Shown here piece by piece: positions 54,716-64,000 of a stretch of 64,000 bases of DNA. This DNA is from Pezicula radicicola (lineage: Eukaryota; Ascomycota; Leotiomycetes; Helotiales; Dermateaceae): positions 554,552 through 618,551 of the forward strand of contig PDUO01000019.1 in assembly GCA_003008705.1 (NCBI GenBank), read 5' to 3'. Position numbers and translations under genes: made by a program. The stretch's first letter is position 1, and every line of letters begins with the position of its first letter. A model generated the notes under the pieces. It was not told the DNA's origin, did no database searches, and saw nothing but the letters and a program-made list of their open reading frames with translations.

Positions 54716-56119
54716 TCAAGGCCACATTCCTTCCCTCATAAACTCCCAATCATCCCAATATCCCTCAAACCTCCCCACAAGTTCACTCCACTGATCCCCG
54801 GGATCCCTCCATGGTCTACTTATTAACCCCCCACTCAACAAATGTCTCTTAAGAGCAATATTCATAGCAAAACTACTCATAGAACTTCCCATAAACCATT
54901 CGGCTCTCATTAAAACCAAAAAATCAACTAACGCTTGTTGATCCCATGTTAAATTCTTCTCTAAATATGATAAGGAAGAAGGTGAGAGGATTGAATGTTT
55001 GGTGTAAACTTTGAGAGGGCGCGAGTTTGTACCTTGTGTCGTGGCTAGGTTGGTGAAATTTTCGATTTGGGATTCGGAACCAGATGCTAGGTAGATATTC
55101 ATATAGTCCTTCTCGTTCGCAGAGGCGAGAAAAGCGGAAGTTTGTTCCTCGAAACCAGGCCACCATTTCAAAGCATCACTTTCAGTCCTAAGATGAACAC
55201 CCATCCAACCCATTCCCTTTACTCTCTTTCCCAGCTCCCGCAAAACCTCCTCAGAAAGTCCAATCACATCCTCTCTCATTTTCAGTAACCCACCAAACGA
55301 CCCCCCAAATTCGGGTCCATCACTCCAAACTGGCCATTCGAAAAAAGTCCCCCATCTCAAACTGATAATCACTGGATGAGTGATATTAGGAGTATGTGTT
55401 GCTGGGTATTTAGAAGTATTTAACCATTTCTGAAAAGTTGGTTGAAAGAAAGAGATATGTCTATTTAAATCTCGACGATCACAACCTTCTCTACTACCTA
55501 GACCCTTAGGAGAGAAATTCTCGACCTCTATTACATTTCCATGATTTGGAATCTCCTCAATCTTATCATAGATAGTCATTTGAGGGCAAAAATATCGGAA
55601 GTTGGATTTAAAATGTTCTGAGGAGAAGAAATAGGTGAATGGTTGGAAAGAAGTGGATGTTATATCGAGGGAGAGGGTTGTTGTGTCGTTTGAACGGACT
55701 CGGATTTGTGGAATCAAAAGACCTGTGGCTCCGGCTTCTAGGGCGTATCGTATACAGGTTAGGATGTAATTTCTTATGTTTCCTATTCCGCCTGAATTGT
55801 TGGAGCAAGAGAATATTAGGCCTGGTGTCCAGTTTTTTTGTTCGGTGCAGAGGCGTTGGAGGGGCCAGCCGATGAAAGGGGCGTTTGGGTCAAGGTGGTG
55901 GGCGTTAGGGGAGTTGGTGATGGAGTTATTGGAGGTGGTTGTTTTTGGATGGTGTTGAAGGGCTTTGAGGATGTTGAGAGATGGGTAGAAGTAGATGTTT
56001 GTTAGGAGGAGGATTGTTAGGAATGTGGTAATTAGGGTACCCTTGTGGGACCTAAGGCGGAAGTGGGAGAGGTTTGACATTTCATGGATTTTGTGTGAAT
56101 TTGGATGACGGGACCTCAT
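54716..56119 (-). CDS. O-fucosyltransferase-like type II membrane protein
   Basis: A single-exon frame of 467 residues. One membrane segment near residues 28-46 (GTLITTFLTILLLTNIYFY) after a basic N-terminus gives type II Golgi topology. The lumenal part has NSGGIGNIRNYILTCIRYA, which corresponds to the first GDP-sugar-binding motif, GMGWMGVHLRTESDALKWW with the HxR-type motif, and DFLVLMRAEWFMGSSMSSFA, the late motif of the O-fucosyltransferase fold. Fungal members are widespread but mostly unstudied, and protein O-fucosylation in fungi is poorly known. Several N-glycosylation sequons are present. Its 3' end is 136 bp from the end of the esterase pseudogene on the other strand. Confidence 0.8.
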   Translation of the reverse strand: MRSRHPNSHKIHEMSNLSHFRLRSHKGTLITTFLTILLLTNIYFYPSLNILKALQHHPKTTTSNNSITNSPNAHHLDPNAPFIGWPLQRLCTEQKNWTPGLIFSCSNNSGGIGNIRNYILTCIRYALEAGATGLLIPQIRVRSNDTTTLSLDITSTSFQPFTYFFSSEHFKSNFRYFCPQMTIYDKIEEIPNHGNVIEVENFSPKGLGSREGCDRRDLNRHISFFQPTFQKWLNTSKYPATHTPNITHPVIISLRWGTFFEWPVWSDGPEFGGSFGGLLKMREDVIGLSEEVLRELGKRVKGMGWMGVHLRTESDALKWWPGFEEQTSAFLASANEKDYMNIYLASGSESQIENFTNLATTQGTNSRPLKVYTKHSILSPSSLSYLEKNLTWDQQALVDFLVLMRAEWFMGSSMSSFAMNIALKRHLLSGGLISRPWRDPGDQWSELVGRFEGYWDDWEFMREGMWP

Positions 56120-57877
56120 AGCTGTACTTGATTGATTCGTACTTGGTAGTCATCATTTGTATGTAAGGGTAAGACTTTGGAAGATGGTTGAATAGAAGTG
56201 TCTTTTATCCGAAGTAGAGACCAGATCTACTTGACACTACGCATAATTTTTTTTATAGCAAAGTACAGTTCCATGTCAGATGACAGAAAAATATATTAAA
56301 ATATTAGTTTGAAAAGCTGTGTTTATTAAATAGTGTGGGGAAGTCAGGGATGTGTGTATTGCCTTAAGGTATATGTTAACAGCCTGTGTCGGTTAAATTA
56401 GTAAAACGGCAACTTCACCACAGAATGCCTGTAAGCACAAAGTCATCAGGTGATAATTCAATAATGAATTTAATTATGAGGCACAGTAAAATTTCTCTAC
56501 TACTTAACTATTATTTGGCAAACTTTTCCTTGAAAATTCAATACCTAGCTACCTAACATCAGGCTGTGCCAGAAAGTTCACAAATCGCTTAATTAACCAA
56601 CCCCTTTCCCAACCCACTACTACAGAACCTCCTTCATAATCTCCAATACCACTTAACCTTCCATTCAACACAAAAAACACTACAAACTCGTCGCCCTGAT
56701 ACAAACTAGCATATCTACTTATTCAAGTGTAAAACGAGTCAAGAATAAACTTGCAATAAGACCTAATCAGGCATTAAAGACTAGGTTTTCCTCTACATGA
56801 AGCCTTAACTAAGCATTGTCTAAATTTATTGACATAAGTAAAACTCGCTGTAAGACTCTTTTCGGGGCTATAAGACTAGATTTTGCTTGACTATAAAGCT
56901 CATGGCTTTATGTTGAGTTTCTGTCCTTTTTTGCTAATGTTTCTTTTAACGGCAATTAACTCGTATGTTCCCCTTAAGAAAATAAATTGTTGTACTATCC
57001 ACATCTAGGGGACACTTTTTACGCGATATCAAGCCTTACCTAATTTAGTATCTTGCGTATCTGTGCTCTATAGAAATTTGTAGGGGACGGAGATAGACTA
57101 AGAATGATTGTCTTAGCGGTAATATGTATAGTATATCTTTAATTCAATTTGCCGTAGGCTGTTGGAATTAATATAATTACCTTAGGCGTCTCAATTTAAT
57201 TGTCTTAAGCTGTCGGCCTTAGGTGTTACAATTGCTATGACACATTTAGAAGAGAGAGGTCCCTGGCGTTCTACTTTGTATAAAGAATAGTATAGGACAA
57301 GGAACAGAGGGTACCTAATTAGACAACACGTATATCATATAAAAAGTGTCCGCCTAGTAGGGGGTAGCATAATAGTTTATTTTCTCAAGGGGGACATGCA
57401 AGTTAATTACCGTTCTTTTAATTAAAATAATCTAGTGCATGTTTTTATATAACTGTGTAGAAAAGAATCACTAGACTTATGCTGTTAATTTGTTTGAAGT
57501 TTTAATATTTGGATAGACTTGATATTGTGACTACTGATATTGATCATCGACATGAAACAAGTACTGTGTGAAGAGACACACTAGTAGGAAATAGATAGTG
57601 CTTCAAAAATCATTCAAAAACTACTTCTTTCCCCATCCTCTTAGGAAAAGAAAAAACAAAGAGGGGAAAAGAAGCATGTTTGATAATTTAATACCATCTG
57701 GTATAAGAGAACTTCTAAACTGTTAAATCAAAGAATCAAAAGGAAACCAAAAGAAACATCCAGATAAACAAACAACCACAAGAGATCCAGCGAACAGTGT
57801 CCCCTTCTATAAACTTGATACTTTCAAATCTAAAGCCAACAAGGAAAAACTTTCACACGATACTCTCAACTTCAGAC
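56120..57877. other. Gene-free stretch containing an inverted-repeat element
   Basis: 1.76 kb, AT-rich. Apart from the element at 56948-57414 I see no genes. Confidence 0.5.
56948..57414. mobile_element. Non-autonomous DNA transposon with about 74-bp inverted repeats
   Basis: The left arm (56948-57021, beginning AACGGCAATTAACTCG) and the reverse complement of the right arm (57340-57414) align over about 74 positions, with most differences being C/T or G/A changes. Left flank is TA, as for Tc1/mariner elements; the right flank no longer matches. The outer sequence A-ACGG-Y-AATTA also ends the transposase relic at the left edge of the window, so that family may have mobilised it. The interior of about 320 bp has no open frame and shares a block with 546-605. 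Confidence 0.75.
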
Positions 57878-58939
57878 CTAAACCTCCGTACTCCTACGAC
57901 TCAAAGTCCTCGAACTAACTGATCGATCCGGTGTTCTCCCAAGTGTGTGCGAGGATATCGAATCAGAAGGTCTAACCGATGTTCGACCTCGAGGACTTGA
58001 GCGAGTTGCTGGAGAAGGAGAAGAAGGAGAAGGATGATTAGCTAACAGACTAGTAATACTGGTTGCGGTAATAGCAATTGCTTCTTCGATAGGTCTAGTT
58101 GCTATATTGTTCTGTTGAAATGTTGTGAGAACTGTGATGAGTGTTGCTATTGTTGAACGGAGAGTTTCGAGGTTGGGAGTATTGGGTGTTGATGGGGAGG
58201 CTTGGGATTGTCTTGGTGGGGTGACAGGTTCAATGGGAGGGGTTTGGGTTTGGGATTGTCTTTGGCTTTGTCGATGTCTTTGGGATTCTCGGGATTCTCG
58301 TTCGTGATGTGAGGATCTGGGACTTTGTGGGGGGGTGTTTGATTGGTTATCGTCTTCGCTGGATTCTGGTGTTCGACTGCGTGGGGCTCGATTGCGTGGG
58401 GTTCGGTTTTCTGGGGTTCGGGGACCTGGACTGCGACTTGGGCTTGGACTTGGACTTGGACTTGGGCTTGGGCTTGGTGGTTCTTCTACGATCGGATCGC
58501 GGTTGTGATGAATGTACGTAATTCGTCTTCTTGGTATTGGTTGGTGATCTTCGGGGTTGCGTGCAGCTGGCATTCTTAGAGCTCGTTCTTCAGGTGCGCC
58601 TCGTCTTCGATTCCTTCCTGCAGCAAAGAGACGTAAATCTCTGATTGCGTTGTACCATTTCAAACTTATCCTGTCCACTTGAGAGTGACTTGGTTTCCGA
58701 TGCCATCTTGGACATAATGTAATTTCTGCGAGTCGTTCAAGTTGAGGGTAAACCCAGTCCATGTAACCACGGGCAGTATAGTCACTTCGACGCAAGGTGG
58801 TGAGAATGCGGTTCGCTTCGGCAATATCGTTGTTGGAGATCATTTTCTGAGTGCATCTCATTCCATCTTTTCTATTGCCCACACACCCAGTACCTGGATA
58901 CACATCCAGCAGAATACGGGGATCCCATTCTAAATCCAT
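57878..58939 (-). CDS. Ser/Pro-rich protein with N-terminal Cys motif
   Basis: An intronless frame of 353 residues from an ATG at 58939. The N-terminal 95 residues look folded and hold a Cys pattern (CVGNRKDGMRC, later LCPRWHRK) that resembles the short zinc-ribbon-like region seen before T5orf172/GIY-YIG-type domains in fungal proteins; no nuclease domain follows. After that comes a long disordered part with an SP dipeptide run (seven repeats) and many RTPE and RSP units. The last 90 residues contain one predicted amphipathic helix (LETLRSTIATLITVLTTFQQ). The function is unknown. The SP run is encoded by a hexanucleotide repeat at about 58438-58482. Confidence 0.65.
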   Translation of the reverse strand: MDLEWDPRILLDVYPGTGCVGNRKDGMRCTQKMISNNDIAEANRILTTLRRSDYTARGYMDWVYPQLERLAEITLCPRWHRKPSHSQVDRISLKWYNAIRDLRLFAAGRNRRRGAPEERALRMPAARNPEDHQPIPRRRITYIHHNRDPIVEEPPSPSPSPSPSPSPSRSPGPRTPENRTPRNRAPRSRTPESSEDDNQSNTPPQSPRSSHHERESRESQRHRQSQRQSQTQTPPIEPVTPPRQSQASPSTPNTPNLETLRSTIATLITVLTTFQQNNIATRPIEEAIAITATSITSLLANHPSPSSPSPATRSSPRGRTSVRPSDSISSHTLGRTPDRSVSSRTLSRRSTEV

Positions 58940-61900
58940 GTGTGTGAACTTAACGATGCTCTACGTTTAGGAGGGAGTAGTCGTGGAAACTTCGAAATTC
59001 TCAACAAGATGCTCGTAGTGTAGTCGAGGGTCTTGGAAACGTCTTTTGTCGATGATTGAAATGTCTGGAAATCTAAATCTCTGCACAAAGTTGTGGGGTT
59101 TTATATCTTTTCCGAGTGGGAGCTTAGTATGGAATGTTCTATCACTTCTAAAGTCACAAGGCAGAATTTGAAAGCTAGGCAACGCAATAGTCTTTGGCAA
59201 GGCTCTCACTTTCCTGTACCAGGGACTCGAAGTGACATGCCATGCATGATGCGTGTGAACATCTCAAATGGGAAACACTTCCCATTCTTGTGACTATTTC
59301 CTAGTGGCCTCCTAAGTTCTGGACTGAAGTTTCCTTGAAACTCAGGCCACATTGTGACTCCGCCATCGAACTTTCAAGGCAGAAACAGGATTCATTGCTG
59401 GTTGAAGCACGTCATTGCAGATACACTTGGAGGAGGTGTGGTGCTGTGCCATGTTCCCAAGCTGTTGGGACGTGACTATTCAGAGAGGAAGACAGAACGA
59501 GCGAATGACACTCGCAGGCAAGATAGTTTAAACGAATGAAATCAATATCCAGAAAGCCAAGAAAAAATCCAACAGAATTCAGCTGCTCAGCCATGACAGC
59601 AGCAGAAGGTGAGTGGGAAAGGAAAGATTCTCGGAGCTTCGGAAAGGCGGATTGTCAACGCAACCCCTCCCCCTCCTGAAATCATGACCAGGACCATCAT
59701 CAGTAGCAAGGCTTCCAAGTTAACTGCGGTCCGCAGCCCCAGGCAAGTACAGGCGTTGTGCAGGCCATGATGCGGCCGGCGCTTCCTTCCTCTCCCTCAG
59801 AAGAAAGGCTGAAACTTTTAACGCTTGAGATTCGGTGAGGCAGATAAGACTGCAGATTTCCTGTACTTCCCCGCAGAATAGTAAGCAGTCATCGCACACG
59901 TTTGGTGTGATTGAAAAATGAAGTTACAAGGAACTGTGTTGAAATGGTTTCTATCGAAAAATTGGTGGGAGGCTGGCCACGTAGTGCGGAGGTGCATCTG
60001 CAACGTCCAACCTTTAAAGAAACATGGCAGCCTTAAGTCTACCTAGTCTGGGCTGAGATGGAATTTGTATTCAGCTTGATATCCGAAGTGCGGCATACGA
60101 AGTCACAGCCTTGTGCTTTCTTGCTCTATTGATGCCGAGCTTCTTTACATCAGCTGCGGCAAATGAGAAATAGCAAAATGCCCCTGCAAAATCCACTTGG
60201 CGAATACAGAGCGATCAAACAAGTAAACCTAACATCTGGTGCTACTCAGTACTTGAGATAATTGGAATTTTTGTTCCTATCTTTAGTTTTTGTTGATGTT
60301 CATGTTACTGAACTACAGTATAGAGGTAGGGGGGTGGTTTGGTGCTAAGCGAGGTCACCCCAAGGGGCAGATAAATATCCAAATAATAAGTTTTGCTCTA
60401 CAACATGAATGTGTCCATGGGCTAGGGGTGCAGGCAGCACTTTGGCGATGATCCCATATTTGAGGCGTCCGAAAAATTGACTAACGTTGATTTTGGGTAC
60501 ACGTAATGACCTGCCATTTCCTCTCACGAGGTGTTTCACGGTGAGGAGGAGAAATCCCCCTCTTTAGTATTGTTTTGCTACTTTGAATAAAATATTTTCT
60601 TTTGGTCTTTTGATTATTGTATCCGTGACTTTTTTTTGAAGTTCTTTTCTTTTTTTTGTTTTTGTCTCCCCTTTTGTGATGTCATGTGATATGTCTTCCT
60701 AAGAATCACGTGATTCTTGGAGTCAACCAATGGAAGTTTTTGAGGGTTGAGGCTTCTTAAAGACAACTCTAAACTTGTGATATTGAGTATCGAAGGGTAG
60801 CGGTCTTGGGTCGCAGTGCTGCCCTCTCCCCTTGAGTAATGACAATAATAACGCGCGGAAGTTGGATGAAGCAGAACGCAAAAGAGACTCTTTGACACGG
60901 AATTATGGCTACTTGGCCATGGGTTTGAACTCAATATGAATGCTTGAGCACCAGGACGAGGGCTCGAAGGATCCAAGTACAGTACAGCACAGTACTACGC
61001 TGTCGCACTTTCGTACAGAGCGTCGATGGAAAGCAAATTTGAAGATGACTTTATGGTTGTACTACGTGTTTTCTGTGTGGATGTGATTTTTGGTTTGTCC
61101 TCTTCAGTATCTCTCTACTGAGGCGACCAATGCTTGGCCTGGTTGTTAGTATGGGTATCGATGTTAGAAGAAGTTAGAAGGGATGAAATGAAGAAGCATT
61201 TTGTTAAGAGATGAACTTCCCGCCCGTTATGATGTAACCGCATGGGTGGGTCCTCGTATTGTACTTATTTCCCGCCGCCTTCCTAATTGTTAAGCTTGTT
61301 CAAACTTCAATTCTTCAATTCAAATGTTGTCCATCTGGCATCCTCTCTGCTTTGTCTTCTTTTATCTCTTGCCAGTTACTCTCCCTATTGCTCGACTGTA
61401 GGTGAATAAAGGTTTCAAAGCAAATGAGGGTGTCTTGCATCTCTCGTCGCTCTGTACGGAGTATGATAAATTTACCCGCCTCCACTCTTGGCATCAACGT
61501 AAACAACAACATGACTCTCACGGGTACGGTACTGTACTATACATATCATGTCACGGCATTTATGGCGGTAGGTAGGTAGGCAAGGGGCACAGCTTCCATA
61601 TGTACCGCATCCCGGAAGCTCTAAATTCGCTCATCTCGGAAACCATTTTTTTTTTTTAAATATGCGAGCCACCAGCCTCTCAGCAAGAGCCTCCACCAGC
61701 CCCTTCATACCGCCTCTTTGTCGTCTACCGTTGTCAGCAGTAGCAATCAGACTTCACATGTCCCTCTTTCGTACTACGGACAATTTTGACGTCTGCCACA
61801 GACTAAGATAATTCGACAGATTCCTTTTTCGAAATTCTAATTCTCCTTGGCATTATGTTAGCATCGTGAGTTGCCAGCCATCCGATGAGCTCCGCACTTA

Positions 61901-62320
61901 TCAGCTCATCACAATGGATCTGAGCACCCGGCGATCTGCACAGCTTTGTCCCTTATGATCCTCGTCGATTATACAAATACTGGGGCAGAATAAGGTACAC
62001 GAGGTTAGTGATTGGCTTTCGTACAGAATGCCATGGTTCTCTCCGCGAAATCCAGGTGGTTACATCCCATCCCCCCATAACCAACAGCTTGCTATGACGA
62101 CCCGCCCGAATTGGAAGGTCAACACAGAAATCTTGGGAAACGAGAGAAAGAACAATGGAGCTGCTCGCATTTACCATAAGGTACTTAAGAGACCATCTCC
62201 CCCACAACTTGCAGAATTAGGAGTTTTTTTCTTCTCTTCTCGACGCGCCCCCTCAGTCGAAATATCTCTTATTTCTTCTCTCCGCCGTCCTTACCCTCAC
62301 CATCCCCCTCCTGTACTAGA
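58940..62320. other. Long stretch without recognised genes
   Basis: 3.4 kb between divergent genes. Short frames occur on both strands, but none has family similarity or splice support. Possible contents are long leaders or an unrecognised non-coding transcript. A palindrome at 60701-60718 is listed separately. Confidence 0.5.
60701..60718. promoter_or_regulatory. 18-bp palindrome around CACGTG
   Basis: AAGAATCACGTGATTCTT is perfectly self-complementary and centred on CACGTG, the core bound by bHLH factors. It lies far from any recognised start codon, so the target is unknown. Confidence 0.35.
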
Positions 62321-64000
62321 ATGCGCGCTTCTTCCCCCGCTGTCTTATTGACAGCCCTGGCGCCATTTCTAGTGGATGCAACGCCAGTCGCAACCAATTC
62401 CACGACAATCGCTCCAACGGTCACTGCAACTTCAACTTCAACCAGCGCCTCGGGTCCTTGTGCAACTGTTAGCAGCCTTTGGTCTGCCCAGATTGTTGCC
62501 TCTCCGTCAGCAACGCCAATTGTCGATGCTTCATTGGCATATGAGTGCTTGAATTCGGTGGCTTTGAATAAGACAGCAGCAATTGCTCTAGTAGACGCGT
62601 CCGCACCATATATTGAGTGGCAGAGTGGTAAGCATGCCTGGAACCTATTTCTTCGGTCCTCATTCCAATCTTGCTCGTTTTCCTCTCTGGTAGGCATTGG
62701 GTCACATGGCATTTATTTGAGAATCGGAGACAATCCATTGATTATTTTCCGCCGCTTGGACTGTGCTAATATCTGATCATGGAGCTGACTTTTGCGCTTT
62801 TAGATTTGGCATACCTTAAGGACCCTCCTGCGGACTACTACTATGCACCAATCGATGTTCTTAGCACTCTTGCGACAGTCAGGACGAATCTTGTGGGCGA
62901 TGTGTACACCAACGAATACGAGTTCCAGAAGGATTTGTACCAAGTTTTTGCTCCTGCACACGACGGACATTTCGTTCTTTACCCGGATCTCCTTACGAAG
63001 GCCTTTGAGTGGGGCAGACAACTGGTCATAGTTTCCATCAGTAGCGATGGGGTGGAGGTTCCCAAGATCTACAGCTATGGTGGGACTTTCCATTCTTTAC
63101 AGTTGAGCAACACTGATATTTCGCAGATGATGTGATTGCATCACCCTCGACAGCGCCCGCACTTGTTGAAATCAACGGAGTGGACGCAGCTACATATGTA
63201 CAAGACTTTGCTGAAACTGCATGCTTTAATCAAGACATTGACGCATGCTACAATACTATGTTCTATGAGAAGGCCTTTGTCGCCGCAGATATAGGAACTG
63301 GATACTTCTCTATTGGTGGACGTGTTCGGTATATTTATCCAGGTGCAAACACGACGTTCGCATTTGACAACGGCACAACGGTCACCTACGATAATGTTGC
63401 CCACGTGAAAGGCAATTTTGCGGGTGTAGTTGACGGACCTTCGTTCTATAAGAAATTCTGTTCGCCAACGCACACTGCAACCCCAGTAGGTGCTGCGACA
63501 ACTTCAGCCGCTGCTGCACCCACAGGACCAACCGGCTATCCTATACCTGTCGTATCGTCGAATGACACTATCGTGTCTGGGTACTTCTTAGAAGAAACTG
63601 GATTTGAGGATGTTGCAGTACTCAGTATGCTTGCTATGGAATCCGAATCAACTGTCGAATTCCAAGCTGTCGTACAAGAATTTTTAGCCGATGCAGTTGC
63701 CGCTGGGAAGACCAAGCTTGTTGTTGATCTTAGTGCCAACGGTGGAGGCTATATTTTTCAAGGTTACGACACATTTCGACAACTCTTCCCTCAAATTGTG
63801 CAAAGCGATTACACTCGCTTCCGGGAGAATGAAGCCTTTTTAGACGCTGCCCGCATCTTCTCGGACGCAATTCCCGCCAATTATAGTCCCAGCACTGCCT
63901 CGGACGAAACCATTGAGTTTTACGAATCATTTCTCAATTGGCAGTACGATTACAATCTTACTGACCAACCCTTCGTCTCTTTTGAGGACAAATTTGCCCC
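62321..64000 (+). CDS. S41-type peptidase family protein, 3' end cut by window
   Basis: Three exons are visible (62321-62627, 62804-63079, 63127 to the window end), about 480 residues so far. A signal peptide (SSPAVLLTALAPFLVDA) is followed by a Thr/Ser-rich stretch and the segment CATVSSLWSAQI. Downstream, YYYAPIDVLSTLATVRTNL, FAPAHDGHFVLYPDLL, ALVEINGVDA and KLVVDLSANGGGYIF match fungal secreted proteins of the S41 (C-terminal processing peptidase/CPAF-like) group. The expected catalytic serine lies in the part just around VVDLSANGGG. The first intron is 176 bp and the second 47 bp. The stop codon lies beyond base 64000. Confidence 0.85.

Noticed and set aside
60614..60976. Minus-strand frame of 120 codons
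   Set aside because: Low-complexity Lys-rich end from a T-rich tract on the plus strand and no similarity; probably chance.

Overview
The window looks like nuclear DNA of a filamentous ascomycete (Pezizomycotina). Genes carry many short GT-AG introns, mostly 47-65 bases, and include fungal Zn2Cys6 regulators, a P450, a GH7 cellulase and an S41-type protease. Relics of DNA transposons carry nonsense changes of the kind left by repeat-induced point mutation (RIP). A plant-associated or saprotrophic member of the Leotiomycetes would fit, but the order is inference. All exon models were built by hand from splice signals, reading frame and family resemblance. Where a gene has several exons, the total length was checked to be a multiple of three.

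Layout. Positions 1-2050 are an AT-rich repeat zone with a Tc1/mariner transposase relic and other repeats. Two little-known genes follow (2.05-4.46 kb), the second ending in about four membrane segments. From 6.6 to 30.6 kb lies a tight block of metabolic genes: cyclase-family hydrolase, acyl-CoA ligase with a peroxisomal AKL end, PRISE-type reductase, Zn2Cys6 regulator, alpha/beta hydrolase, aldehyde dehydrogenase, small alpha-beta-barrel-like protein, FAD monooxygenase, cytochrome P450, acyl-CoA dehydrogenase (one apparent frameshift, SKI end) and an MFS transporter. This is the most interesting part of the window. It reads as a catabolic or detoxification gene cluster for an aromatic or other plant-derived acid, and several of its promoters share a palindrome of the form TTCCG-N-CGGAA.

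From 32.4 to 42.8 kb the genes are mostly housekeeping: NIPSNAP-family protein, a 2EXR/F-box-like protein, a small Lys/Glu-rich protein, ATP synthase subunit j (Atp18), a proline/glutamine-rich protein, exosome subunit Rrp40 and the ribosome-associated Hsp70 Ssz1. The last two are divergent. From 44.9 to 56.1 kb come a secreted GH7 cellulase, an adenine deaminase divergent from an NCS1 nucleobase permease with GATA-type sites between them, a tannase/feruloyl esterase pseudogene with three in-frame stops, and a type II membrane O-fucosyltransferase-like protein.

The right end has a non-autonomous element of about 467 bp with long terminal inverted repeats (56.9-57.4 kb), a Ser/Pro-rich protein, a 3.4-kb stretch without recognised genes, and the 5' part of an S41-type secreted protease that runs off the window.
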